A program made the position numbers and the translations under genes. Below are positions 18,502 through 26,693 of a stretch of DNA of 41,816 nt, piece by piece. Below the pieces are notes generated by a model. The model was given only the letters and a program-made list of their open reading frames with translations, was not told where the DNA came from and ran no database searches. Every line of letters begins with the position of its first letter. The stretch's first letter is position 1. This stretch comes from Sphingomonas sp. (GTDB taxonomy: Bacteria; Pseudomonadota; Alphaproteobacteria; Sphingomonadales; Sphingomonadaceae), in NCBI GenBank assembly GCA_013816595.1, contig JACDEB010000009.1, positions 1 to 41,816 of the forward strand. Direction: 5' to 3'.

Positions 18502-19418
18502 GGGCGCTTCTGTTCCTTCAGGTCGCGCTCGACATGCTCAGCGTAGAGTTTCTGAAGCCGGACAACCATCGGGCCGGGAACATCGTCATATTTGCGCCCG
18601 TCGACTTCGCGGACCGGGGTGATTCCGGCGAAGGTGCCGGTGACGAACGCCTCGTCCGCGCCATAGACATCGGTCAGCGAGAAATCCTTTTCAACGACCG
18701 TGAGGCCGGTGGCGCGGGCCATGTCGATGACCACCGCGCGAGTGATCCCGCCAAGGCAATATTTGCCGCTCGAGGTCCACAGCTCGCCCTTGCGGGCGAT
18801 GAAGAAATGGGTCGAGTTGCAGGTAGCAACGAAGCCGTGGGGGTCGAGCATCAATGCTTCGTCGGCGCCGGCCTCGATCGCCTGGACGCAGGCGAGAATG
18901 CAGTTGAGCTTGCTGTGCGAATTGATCTTCTGGTCCTGAACCGCGGGATCACCGCGGCGGACGTGGACAGTGAAGAGTTTCAGCCCCTTGGTGCCGGAGT
19001 CCTTCGGCGGCTGCTTATATTCGGCGACAATGACGATGGTCGCTCCGGAAACGATCGTTCGCGGATCCTGGTACGGGGTCGAACGAATGCCGCGCGTGAC
19101 CATCAGCCGGATATGGACGCCCTCGTCCATCTTGTTGGCATCGAGCGTGTCGTACAATCGCCTGGTGAGGTCGGAGCGGGTGAGCCCGATCTCGAGCGCG
19201 AGCGCCTTGGCGCCTTCGTAAAGCCGGTCGAGATGGCGATCGAGTAAGGAAATCTTGCCGGCGTGGACGCGCAGGCCTTCCCAAATGCCGTCGCCGAGCG
19301 TGAAGCCGCTGTCGAATACCGACACCACTGCCTCGGCGCGCGGCTTCAGATCGCCATTCACATTGATCAGGATATCCGCGTTGCGCGGATCGGATACGTC
19401 ATGGAGCGATTGGGCCAT
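18498..19418 (-). CDS. Class IV PLP-dependent aminotransferase (BCAT/D-amino acid aminotransferase fold)
   Basis: 306 residues from MAQSLHDVSDPRNADI; the ORF track start (19481) adds 21 unlike residues. Fold-type IV features: FDSGFTLGDGIWEGLRV (residues 36-52), the C-terminal GGITRAVVIDMARATG and DEAFVTGTFAGITPVREVDG (cofactor phosphate region). It probably transfers an amino group from a branched-chain or related amino acid; the exact substrate is uncertain. The Schiff-base lysine lies in QKINSHSKLN; the usual spacing K-x-x-N is not exact, so which lysine serves is unclear. It is coupled to the downstream sulfotransferase-like gene and follows the cupin gene by 38 nt. Confidence 0.85.
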   Translation of the reverse strand: MAQSLHDVSDPRNADILINVNGDLKPRAEAVVSVFDSGFTLGDGIWEGLRVHAGKISLLDRHLDRLYEGAKALALEIGLTRSDLTRRLYDTLDANKMDEGVHIRLMVTRGIRSTPYQDPRTIVSGATIVIVAEYKQPPKDSGTKGLKLFTVHVRRGDPAVQDQKINSHSKLNCILACVQAIEAGADEALMLDPHGFVATCNSTHFFIARKGELWTSSGKYCLGGITRAVVIDMARATGLTVVEKDFSLTDVYGADEAFVTGTFAGITPVREVDGRKYDDVPGPMVVRLQKLYAEHVERDLKEQKRP

Positions 19419-19456
19419 GGCGCTTGGATGCAGCGGCGACTGGCGCTTTGGCAACC

Positions 19457-19858
19457 CTACTCGCTGGTCTTGCCGTCCCACTCCTCATCGTGGTGAGGGG
19501 CGTGGGCATCTGCTTTGGTCGACTGAACGATGCCGTCCTTATGCTCGGGCGGGCCGTAAATGGTGTAGAGCTTGAGCGGATTGTCTCCGGTGTTGCGGAC
19601 ATTGTGGCGGGCACCGGCGGGGACGACGATCCCGCTACCATCGGCGACGTCGTAAATATTATCGTCGATGTCGACCTGTCCGGAGCCTTCTTCGATGCGG
19701 AAGAACTGGTCGCGGTCGTTGTGCACCTCAGCCCCGATGTCGCAACCTGGGGGCAGGGTCATCAGCACGAGCTGGAGGTTGTGCCCGGTGTAGAGCACGC
19801 GCCGGAAATCCCCATTACCGGTAGTCAGTTTTTCGATATCATCGTGAAAACCCCGCAT
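19457..19858 (-). CDS. Cupin-domain protein
   Basis: 133 residues. A single cupin barrel: first motif around GAEVHNDRDQFFRIEEGSG (residues 42-60, possible metal ligands H46 and Q51 or E57), second motif around VPAGARHNVRNTGDNPLKLY (H85). The C-terminus is His/Asp/Glu-rich (HAPHHDEEW). Cupins of this type can be sugar or amino-acid-like isomerases, dioxygenases or sensors; no substrate can be deduced. It lies between the CDF transporter (23-nt gap) and the aminotransferase. Confidence 0.85.
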   Translation of the reverse strand: MRGFHDDIEKLTTGNGDFRRVLYTGHNLQLVLMTLPPGCDIGAEVHNDRDQFFRIEEGSGQVDIDDNIYDVADGSGIVVPAGARHNVRNTGDNPLKLYTIYGPPEHKDGIVQSTKADAHAPHHDEEWDGKTSE

Positions 19859-19881
19859 TTGTCCGTCCTCTCGCGTTTCTC

Positions 19882-20841
19882 TTACACCGGTGCCATTTCG
19901 GGCGTTTCGCCAAGTTTCTTCATTTCATCTCCGGCGCCCTGCATCGGGCGAATGAACAGCCGCCGGACATGGGGGAAACGCAGCGCGGTTTCGCTTTCGA
20001 GCTCGCTCACGATCCGCTCGACATCGGCGGCGCTGATGGTGTCGTTGAAATCGACGTTGATCATCGCGGTGATGATTTCAGGCGAGCTGTGGACGGTCAG
20101 CACATGGCCGACCCCGACCACGCCCTTTTTCGAGCATGCCAGATGGCGCAGCGCATCGACCAGATCGGGATCCGCAGCTTCGCCAATGAGAAGCCCCTTG
20201 GATTCGTAGGCGAGCAGCAGTGCAGTCAGTCCAAGAACGATCCCGATGACGATCGAAGCGGCGCCGTCGTACAACGGATTGTGAGTCCAGTGGGTCAGGA
20301 AAACGCCAACCGCGGCGACCACGATCCCGACCATTGCGGCACCATTTTCCAGAAGCACGATGAAGCTTGGCGGATCCTTCGACCGGCGGATCGCCTCGAT
20401 CCAGCCGAGCCGCCCCTTGGCCGCCTTGAATTCGTTGAACGCTTCGATGGTCGACCAGCCCTCAAGCAGGAAGGCAACGCCAAGAACGATGTAGGCGACA
20501 TTCGGCGAGACCGCCTTTTCGGGCCGCTGGATGTGCAAAATGCCTTCGTAGATCGACACCCCGGCGCCGAGCGCGAACACCAATACGGCGACGACGAAGC
20601 TCCAGAAATACAGCTCGCGCCCATAGCCCATAGGATGGCGCTTGTCGGGCGGCTTGCGCGACTGGCGGCGACCCCACATCAACAGCAGCTGGTTGGTCGA
20701 ATCGACGACGCTGTGAATGCCTTCGGTAAGCATCGCCGACGAGCCAGTGATCCCCGCGGCAATGAATTTGGCAATCGCGATTCCGAGATTCGCCAGGAAA
20801 GCGATGATCAGCGTTCGATTGCTTGCCATCGGTGAGCTCAT
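19882..20841 (-). CDS. Cation diffusion facilitator, ZnT9-like subgroup
   Basis: 319 residues with about six transmembrane segments. CDF proteins export divalent metals such as zinc by proton antiport. The TM2 metal site is EGIHSVVDSTNQ (H43, D47). The TM5 site is unusual: instead of HxxxD it reads LLENGAAMVG (E165, N166), and the region SKDPPSFIVLLENGAA resembles ZnT9/SLC30A9-type proteins. A cytoplasmic C-terminal domain follows (VLTVHSSPEIITAMINVDF). Its start overlaps the stop of the upstream amidohydrolase by 4 nt. Metal specificity is unknown. Confidence 0.9.
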   Translation of the reverse strand: MSSPMASNRTLIIAFLANLGIAIAKFIAAGITGSSAMLTEGIHSVVDSTNQLLLMWGRRQSRKPPDKRHPMGYGRELYFWSFVVAVLVFALGAGVSIYEGILHIQRPEKAVSPNVAYIVLGVAFLLEGWSTIEAFNEFKAAKGRLGWIEAIRRSKDPPSFIVLLENGAAMVGIVVAAVGVFLTHWTHNPLYDGAASIVIGIVLGLTALLLAYESKGLLIGEAADPDLVDALRHLACSKKGVVGVGHVLTVHSSPEIITAMINVDFNDTISAADVERIVSELESETALRFPHVRRLFIRPMQGAGDEMKKLGETPEMAPV

Positions 20842-22127
20842 TGCGCGCTTCCCGGACCCTTCACCTGCTTGCCGCTTTTGATCACTGCGTCGACATGCTC
20901 AAGCACCGAGACATTGGCGAGCGGGTCGCCCTTGACCGCGATGATGTCGCCGAAAGCGCCCACTCGAAGCGTTCCGATGTCGCCGCGCTGATAGGCGATC
21001 GACGGATTGAGCGTGGCCGCCTGGATCGCCTGCAGCGGGGTCATTCCCCATTGCACCATCTTGGCGAATTGCTTGCCATTGTCGCCGTGCGGATAGACCC
21101 CTGCATCGGTTCCGAACAGCATCCGGACGCCGCCCCGAACCGCGCGCTGGAAGGTCTGGCGCTGTTTGAGGCCGATTTCCTTTTCCTTGTCGAGGCTCTG
21201 CTGTTCGGTGCCGTTCGAAGTGCCTGTGGCGAGGATATAATCGTCGTTGTAGATATCCATGTCGAACCAGGTGCCGCGCGCCTTGGCCAGCGCGATGGTC
21301 GAATCGCTGGCAAGGCTGGCGTGCTCGATGGTGTCGACCCCGGCAAGGATCGCGTCGCGGATGCCGTCATCGCCATGGGCATGGGCGGCGACCTTCATTC
21401 CGGTCATATGGGCTTCCTCGACGATCGCCTTCATCTCGGCGAGCGTGAGCTGCTGTGCGCCGACGCTGTCGGCCAGGCTGAACACCCCACCGGTGGCGCA
21501 AATCTTGATCGATTGGGCGCCATATTTGTGCATGAAGCGGACCCGTTGGCGGCCGGCCTCGGGGCTATCGACGATTGCCGGCGACTGCTTTTCCATCGAA
21601 GGCGGAAGTCCGGCATTGTCGTCGCAATGGCCGCCGGTGGCGCCGATCGCATAGCCCGACGGGATGATCCGCGGGCCAACGCCCCAGCCGCCATCGATCG
21701 CCTGCTTGAGCCCGACATCGTCGAAATTGCCGGCCCCGACGTTGCGCACGGTGGTGAAGCCGGCGTCGATGGTTTTGCGCGCATTGGCCATCCCGACCGC
21801 GGGCCAGAAACTGTCGGTGTAGCGCAGGCCCTGATAGCCGCCGACCTCGGCCAGGCTGGTCAAATGGACGTGCATGTCGATCAGGCCCGGAAGAAGGGTC
21901 GCGCCCGGCAGATCGATTTGCTTGACGTTGGCGCCCCAGCGGACGGTTCGAGCGTCGGCGATCGCGGTAATATGCCCGCTATCGTCGATGAAGATGGCGG
22001 GGTGCTCGACATAGCGCCCGGTGGTGACGTCGAGCATTCGATCGGCGGTGACAACGGTAGCCGCGGCGGCCGGGGCGGCGGCGATCGACAGCAGTGCCGC
22101 GCCCGCCAGCAAGAAGATCTTGGTCAT
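20838..22127 (-). CDS. Secreted metal-dependent amidohydrolase (prolidase-like)
   Basis: 429 residues with a signal peptide (MTKIFLLAGAALLSIAAAPAAAA). The amidohydrolase TIM barrel has LIDMHVHL (HxH metal pair), a carbamylated-Lys candidate in QSIKICATGG, KVAAHAHG and IEHAS (metal histidines), and MLFGTDAG (catalytic Asp). This is the pattern of periplasmic Xaa-Pro/Xaa-Arg dipeptidase-like members such as those studied from Caulobacter (family knowledge). A Gly/Asp-rich insertion with cysteine (GGHCDDNAG) precedes the third strand. It lies 11 nt after lpdA and overlaps the CDF gene by 4 nt. Confidence 0.88.
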   Translation of the reverse strand: MTKIFLLAGAALLSIAAAPAAAATVVTADRMLDVTTGRYVEHPAIFIDDSGHITAIADARTVRWGANVKQIDLPGATLLPGLIDMHVHLTSLAEVGGYQGLRYTDSFWPAVGMANARKTIDAGFTTVRNVGAGNFDDVGLKQAIDGGWGVGPRIIPSGYAIGATGGHCDDNAGLPPSMEKQSPAIVDSPEAGRQRVRFMHKYGAQSIKICATGGVFSLADSVGAQQLTLAEMKAIVEEAHMTGMKVAAHAHGDDGIRDAILAGVDTIEHASLASDSTIALAKARGTWFDMDIYNDDYILATGTSNGTEQQSLDKEKEIGLKQRQTFQRAVRGGVRMLFGTDAGVYPHGDNGKQFAKMVQWGMTPLQAIQAATLNPSIAYQRGDIGTLRVGAFGDIIAVKGDPLANVSVLEHVDAVIKSGKQVKGPGSAQ

Positions 22128-22138
22128 GCGGATTGCTC

Positions 22139-23554
22139 CTAAATGTGGATCACACGCCCGAATGCGGACAGCACGCTTTCGTGCATCATCTCGCTTAACG
22201 TCGGGTGGGGGAAGACGCTATTGAGGAAATCCTGTTCGACCAGTTCGGCGGTCTTGCCGATGGTATAGCCCTGGATCAGCTCGGTGACTTCGGCGCCGAT
22301 CATGTGGGCACCGAGCAGCTCGCCAGTCTTGGCGTCGAACACGGTTTTGACGAAGCCTTCGACCTCCCCCAGCGCGATTGCCTTGCCGTTCCCGATCGCC
22401 GGGAATTTGCCGACTCGGACCTCGAAGCCGGCCTCTTTCGCTTTGGCCTCGGTCAGTCCGACGCTTGCGATTTGGGGCCGGCAATAGGTGCAGCCGGGGA
22501 TGTTCTTGGGGTCGGCGGCGTGGGGGTGCGCGTCCTTGTTGCCGAGCGCGAGCGCGATCGCTTCGGCTGCGGTGACGCCCTCATGGCTGGCCTTGTGCGC
22601 AAGCCACGGCGGCGCGGTGACATCGCCGATCGCCCAGATGCCAGGCACATTGGTGTGGCCCATCGGACCGGTGTCGATATGACCCTTGGTGGTTTTCACG
22701 CCGAGCGCTTCGAGGCCGATATTTTCGGTATTGGGCGCGATCCCGACCGCGACGATGCAGTGGGAGAATTTGTGATCGGCGGTCTTGCCGTCTTTGGTCT
22801 TGATCTTGGCGATGACGCCGTTCGCCGAGGTGGAAAGGCTTTCGACACCCGCGCCGGTGAGAATGGTCATGCCCTGTTTGGCGAGCGATTTTTCGAGCGC
22901 GGCGGAGACTTCCTCGTCCTCGACCGGAACCACCCGGTCGAGCATTTCGACCACCGTCACCTTGGCGCCAAGATCGTTGTAGAAAGACGCGAATTCGATC
23001 CCGATCGCGCCCGATCCGATGACCAGCAGCTCGCTCGGCATTTCGGCCGGGGTCATGCCGTGGCGATAGGTCCAGATGCGCTTGCCGTCGGCCTTGGCGA
23101 AGGGCAGGTCGCGGGCCCGGGCGCCAGTGGCGACGATGATGTGCCTGGCCGCAAGCTCGGTCGCCGTGCCGTCCGCGCCGGTGACCGACAGCTTGCCCGC
23201 GGCGGTCAGCTTGCCCTCGCCCATGACGACCGCGATCTTGTTCTTCTTCATCAAATGGGTGACGCCCTGGTTGAGCTGTTTCGCCACCCCCCGGCTACGC
23301 GCGACGACCGCCGCCAAATCGGCGCTGACCCCGCTGGCCACGAGCCCATAGGCCTTGGCATTCTGCATTTGATGAAACACCTCAGCCGAGCGCAGCAGCG
23401 CCTTGGTCGGGATGCACCCCCAGTTGAGGCAAATCCCACCCAGCAGCTCACGCTCGACGATCGCCACCTTGAGCCCAAGCTGACTCGCCCGGATCGCCGC
23501 GACATAGCCGCCGGGGCCGGAGCCGAGGACGATAAGGTCGTAAGTGTCAGCCAT
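22139..23554 (-). CDS. lpdA: Dihydrolipoyl dehydrogenase (E3)
   Basis: 471 residues from MADTYDLIVLGSGPGG; the ORF track start adds 18 residues. E3 reoxidises dihydrolipoamide of 2-oxoacid dehydrogenase complexes using FAD and NAD. FAD-binding GSGPGG (11-16), redox-active disulfide GGICLNWGCIPT (C42, C47), NAD-binding VIGSGAIGIEF, second FAD segment GIWAIGDVT, and the C-terminal catalytic pair in HPTLSEMMHE are all present. It follows a thioesterase by 1 nt and lies in the same run as pdhC, so it probably serves pyruvate dehydrogenase. The E1 genes are not in the window. Confidence 0.97.
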   Translation of the reverse strand: MADTYDLIVLGSGPGGYVAAIRASQLGLKVAIVERELLGGICLNWGCIPTKALLRSAEVFHQMQNAKAYGLVASGVSADLAAVVARSRGVAKQLNQGVTHLMKKNKIAVVMGEGKLTAAGKLSVTGADGTATELAARHIIVATGARARDLPFAKADGKRIWTYRHGMTPAEMPSELLVIGSGAIGIEFASFYNDLGAKVTVVEMLDRVVPVEDEEVSAALEKSLAKQGMTILTGAGVESLSTSANGVIAKIKTKDGKTADHKFSHCIVAVGIAPNTENIGLEALGVKTTKGHIDTGPMGHTNVPGIWAIGDVTAPPWLAHKASHEGVTAAEAIALALGNKDAHPHAADPKNIPGCTYCRPQIASVGLTEAKAKEAGFEVRVGKFPAIGNGKAIALGEVEGFVKTVFDAKTGELLGAHMIGAEVTELIQGYTIGKTAELVEQDFLNSVFPHPTLSEMMHESVLSAFGRVIHI

Positions 23555-23555
23555 T

Positions 23556-23930
23556 TTAATTCTCCGCCGCGATTGGCCGCGGCTTGTCGTTTGTATCCAG
23601 CGCGACAAAGGTGAAGCGCCCGCTCGCTACCGCAAATTCTTCCTCGCCATCGCGCATCCGGGCGACGGCTTCGACGGCGATGGTCATGCTGCTTCGGCCC
23701 TGCTCGACCAGATCGGCATAGACCGAAATTTCATCGCCCACTGACGGCGCTCCGGGGAAGGTCAGTTCGTCAGCCGCGACCACTACGCATTTGCCCTTCG
23801 CGGTGCGCGAGGCGAGGCTCCCCGCAGCAAGCGCCATCTGGCTCATTAGCCACCCGCCGAACACCCCGCCATAAGGATTGGTATCGGCCGGCATCGCGGT
23901 CACCCGGATGAGAGGGGTGCGGCTCGTCAT
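23556..23930 (-). CDS. YciA-like acyl-CoA thioesterase (hotdog fold)
   Basis: 124 residues from MTSRTPLIRVTAMPADTNPYG; the ORF track start adds 22. The motif NPYGGVFGGWLMSQMALAAG holds the hotdog helix with the catalytic Asp region shortened, and VVAADELTFPGAPSVGDEI and ASGRFTFVALD match the acyl-CoA hydrolase group (YciA/BACH). These enzymes cleave acyl-CoA to acid and CoA. Its ATG overlaps the stop of a small upstream reading frame (ATGA), and it precedes lpdA by 1 nt. Confidence 0.88.
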   Translation of the reverse strand: MTSRTPLIRVTAMPADTNPYGGVFGGWLMSQMALAAGSLASRTAKGKCVVVAADELTFPGAPSVGDEISVYADLVEQGRSSMTIAVEAVARMRDGEEEFAVASGRFTFVALDTNDKPRPIAAEN

Positions 23931-24222
23931 GGCGCGTCGCAGTGCAAGACGTGACGGTCCAACAATGCCTCCTGCGCCGCTAGCCCGATTAGGCAAAGGA
24001 TTCCGACGGCTACCGCCAGTATCCGAACCTGCGACCAGAACAAGGCGACAAAGAGCAGCGGTACGGCGAAAATTACGTTATCCCTTGAGGGATTGTGAAC
24101 CACTCAAGCGTTCCTCTCGGCGCCAAGCAAAAGATCGCCGCGCCATGAGCCGCCAAGGAGCATCCAGCTAGGTTGGCGACCAGCAGGACAATGACGGCGA
24201 TCTGTGATCGCCTAACGTTCAA
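23927..24222 (-). pseudogene. Small membrane protein with a frameshift (or two short ORFs)
   Basis: Not in the ORF track. A first frame opens with TTG at 24222, overlapping the pdhC stop, and reads [20 protein letters not shown]... to ...EWFTIPQGIT before TAA (24073). A second frame, open from GTG at 24103, continues ...DNVIFAVPLLFVALFWSQVR, a hydrophobic stretch, and ends with HCDAP and a TGA that overlaps the thioesterase ATG. One extra G in the GGG run near 24083 would join them as one 98-residue, roughly three-helix membrane protein (...TIPQGDNVIFAV...). It fits perfectly in the operon gap, so it is probably a real gene broken by mutation or sequencing error. Function unknown. Confidence 0.6.
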
Positions 24223-25613
24223 GCCAGCATCCCCAGCGGATGCTCGATCAGGTGCTTGAACGCTTTCATCAATTTGGCGCCGTCCGCACCGTCGATCGCG
24301 CGGTGGTCGAAGCTGCCGGTGGCAGACATCACCGTCGCCGTTTGCAGGCTGTCATTGACGACATAGGGCCGCTTTTCACCCGCGCCGATGGCCATGATCA
24401 TGGCCTGCGGCGGGTTGATCACGGCTTCGAACTGCTTGATCCCGTACATGCCCATGTTGCTGAGGCTCGCGGTGCCGCCCTGATATTCGTTCGGCTGCAA
24501 TTTGCCGTCCTTGGCGCGGCTCGCGAGGTCGTGCATCTCGGTCGAAATCCTGCTCAACGTCTTGTCATTGGCATCCGCGACGATCGGGGTGATGAGACCG
24601 CCGGGGATGCTGACCGCGACCGAAATGTCGGCGCGGCTATATTTGATGAGCGTGTCGCCGGCGAAGCTGACATTGCATTCGGGGACTTCGATCAGCGCCG
24701 CGGCGAGGGCCTTGATCAGCATGTCGTTGACGCTCAATTTGACCCCGCGCCTTTCGAGGCCCGCGTTCAATTCGCCGCGCAGCTTGAGCAGGGCATCGAG
24801 GTTGATGTCGACGGTCAAATAGATGTGCGGGACCTGCTGTTTGGATTCGGTCAGCCGACGCGCGATGGTCTTGCGCATGTTGCTGAGCTTGATGACTTCA
24901 TGCGGGATATCGCCCGGTTCGACCGGCGCGGGCGCTCTCGTTTCGACAGGCTCAACGGGAGCGCTTCCACCAACGCGCTCACCCTGAGCTTGTCGAAGGG
25001 CCCCGCCAGCGCCCTCACCCAGATCGGCGCGGACGATGCGGCCGCCGGGGCCGCTCCCGGTCAGTGATTTGAGGTCGATGCCCTGCGCCTCGGCAAGCCG
25101 CCGGGCGAGCGGGCTGGCCTTGATCCGCTCGCCATCGCCGCTGTGATCCACTGCTGGTGCGGCCGGAGCAGGCGGGGTTTCAACGGCCACCTTTTCAGGC
25201 GGCGGAGGCTTGGCTCCTGCTCCCGGTGAGGGAGAAGGCCGGGATGAGGGGGCATCGGCGTTTCCTTTTGAAGCGCTGGGACCCTCACCTCCCGCTGCTT
25301 GCGCCGCTCCTTCCTTTCCCGACTGGGAAGAGGGTTTTTCAGCCGCCTTGGCCGTTGGCGAAACTTCTTCCCCTTCCTCCGCGAGGATCGCGATGGGAGC
25401 GCCGACCTTGACCCCGTCGCTGCCCTCCGGAACCAGGATTTTCGCGATCGTGCCCTCGTCGACTGCTTCGAATTCCATCGTCGCTTTGTCGGTTTCGATC
25501 TCGGCCAGGATATCGCCCGAGACGACCTTGTCGCCTTCCTTGACCAGCCACTTGGCCAATGTGCCCTCCTCCATGGTCGGGGACAAAGCAGGCATTTTGA
25601 GTTCGATCGACAT
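24219..25613 (-). CDS. pdhC: Dihydrolipoamide acetyltransferase (E2) of pyruvate dehydrogenase
   Basis: 464 residues from [19 protein letters not shown]. One lipoyl domain (residues 1-80; lipoylated K43 in [11 protein letters not shown]), a long Ala/Pro/Gly/Ser linker (85-160), the E1/E3-binding domain (about 163-198, [16 protein letters not shown]), a second linker, and the catalytic domain (about 235-464) with active-site DHRAIDG (H437). The [12 protein letters not shown] start is typical of pyruvate-type E2. The second linker includes LRQAQGER (206-213) and PVEPVET (219-225), encoded by a repeat element also found between fusA and rpsG. It heads a nine-gene minus-strand run that contains lpdA. 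Confidence 0.95.
   Translation of the reverse strand: MSIELKMPALSPTMEEGTLAKWLVKEGDKVVSGDILAEIETDKATMEFEAVDEGTIAKILVPEGSDGVKVGAPIAILAEEGEEVSPTAKAAEKPSSQSGKEGAAQAAGGEGPSASKGNADAPSSRPSPSPGAGAKPPPPEKVAVETPPAPAAPAVDHSGDGERIKASPLARRLAEAQGIDLKSLTGSGPGGRIVRADLGEGAGGALRQAQGERVGGSAPVEPVETRAPAPVEPGDIPHEVIKLSNMRKTIARRLTESKQQVPHIYLTVDINLDALLKLRGELNAGLERRGVKLSVNDMLIKALAAALIEVPECNVSFAGDTLIKYSRADISVAVSIPGGLITPIVADANDKTLSRISTEMHDLASRAKDGKLQPNEYQGGTASLSNMGMYGIKQFEAVINPPQAMIMAIGAGEKRPYVVNDSLQTATVMSATGSFDHRAIDGADGAKLMKAFKHLIEHPLGMLA
24936..25002. repeat. Interspersed repeat inside the pdhC linker
   Basis: The unit CCCTGAGCTTGTCGAAGGG (24982-25000) and a diverged inverted partner CGTTTCGACAGGCTCAACGG (24939-24958) have the same arrangement as the fusA-rpsG element at 15316-15402. 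Here the element is read in frame as linker residues. Neighbouring linker DNA (for example CTCCCGGTGAGGGAGAAGGC, 25216-25235) also looks like intergenic repeat sequence. Confidence 0.72.
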
Positions 25614-25740
25614 CGGCGCGAGTCCACTCCTCAAGGGCTGTCAGGTCCAAAGCCCAATGCGGCGGTCGGGGTCAAGTCTCGGACGAACAGGAACGACGGC
25701 CCTTGCACGGCCGCGCACTTTCCCGCAGCACTTGGCAATC

Positions 25741-26214
25741 ATGGGGGCAAGCATCGCGAAGCGCACCTATCTGGTGGTCGTTGACGACAGCGATGAATCG
25801 CGCGTCGCGCTGCGGTTCGCCGCCCGCCGCGCTGTCAAAACCAAGGGCCGGATCGAGATCATCGGCCTCGTCGAGCCGCAGGATTTCGTCCAGTGGGGCG
25901 GAGTCCAGAGCGCGATCGAGGAAGAACAGCGTCTGCGCATTGCCGGCGTGGTCAGCGCCGCGGTCGGCGAAATCCTCGATGTGGCGGGGTTTGACGTCAA
26001 CATCATCACTCAGCAGGGCGACGCGGCGAAAAACCTGCGCGACTATATCGGCGCCCGCGAAGACGTGTCGGCATTGGTGCTTGGCGCTGCGCCAAGCGGC
26101 AATCCGGGGCCGCTGGTGGCCAGTTTTTGCGGCAATGATTCGGGGACCTTGCCGTGTCCGGTGATGGTCATCCCCGGCTCGCTCAGCGACGAGCGCCTCG
26201 AGCAGCTGAGTTAA
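25741..26214 (+). CDS. Universal stress protein (UspA family)
   Basis: 157 residues from MGASIAKRTYLVVVDDSDES; the ORF track start far upstream (25210) lies inside pdhC and is spurious. The alpha/beta Usp fold is seen in YLVVVDDSDESRVALRFAAR, and the nucleotide-binding loop region in ALVLGAAPSGNPGPLV. The role (stress survival, possibly ATP binding) is inferred from family. It is divergent from pdhC, 127 nt away, and its end overlaps the convergent msrC by 4 nt. Confidence 0.88.
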   Translation: MGASIAKRTYLVVVDDSDESRVALRFAARRAVKTKGRIEIIGLVEPQDFVQWGGVQSAIEEEQRLRIAGVVSAAVGEILDVAGFDVNIITQQGDAAKNLRDYIGAREDVSALVLGAAPSGNPGPLVASFCGNDSGTLPCPVMVIPGSLSDERLEQLS

Positions 26215-26693
26215 AGAGCTTTCGCGAGAATCTCCGCCAGCCGAACGCAACCGGCTTCGTCGGCGGCCGTGAAACGCGCGTGATCGGGGCTGTCGAGGTC
26301 GAGCACGGCGAGCAATTGCCCGTCGCGGACGATCGGGACCACCAATTCGCTGGTCGATGCGCTGTCACAGGCGATGTGGCTGGGGAAGGCATGGACGTCA
26401 TCGACCCGTTGCACCTTAAGCGTTGCGGCAGCGACCCCGCATACGCCTTCGCCGAACTTGATCCGGATGCACGCCGGGCGACCCTGGAATGGGCCAAGCA
26501 CCAACTCGCCACCAACATTGCGGTAAAACCCGGCCCAGTTGATGCCGGGCAGCGTCTCCCACAGCAAGGCCGCGGCATTGGCCATGTTGGCGATCCCGTC
26601 GGGTTCGCCGGCAACCAGCCCCGACAGCGCACTGGCGAGATCGCGGTACATGACCTCGGTATCGCCAGCCTCGATCTTGAAATCGTACATCAA
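26211..26693 (-). CDS. msrC: Free methionine-(R)-sulfoxide reductase (GAF domain)
   Basis: 160 residues, a single GAF domain. It matches fRMsr: WAGFYRNVGGELVLGPFQGRPACIRI, FGEGVCGVAA and FPSHIACDSASTSELVVPI contain the three conserved cysteines used in catalysis. It reduces free Met-R-sulfoxide with thioredoxin, protecting the methionine pool from oxidation. The first ATG overlaps arfB's stop by 4 nt. The first Met and the second (MMYDF) are equivalent choices. Confidence 0.9.
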   Translation of the reverse strand: MMYDFKIEAGDTEVMYRDLASALSGLVAGEPDGIANMANAAALLWETLPGINWAGFYRNVGGELVLGPFQGRPACIRIKFGEGVCGVAAATLKVQRVDDVHAFPSHIACDSASTSELVVPIVRDGQLLAVLDLDSPDHARFTAADEAGCVRLAEILAKAL

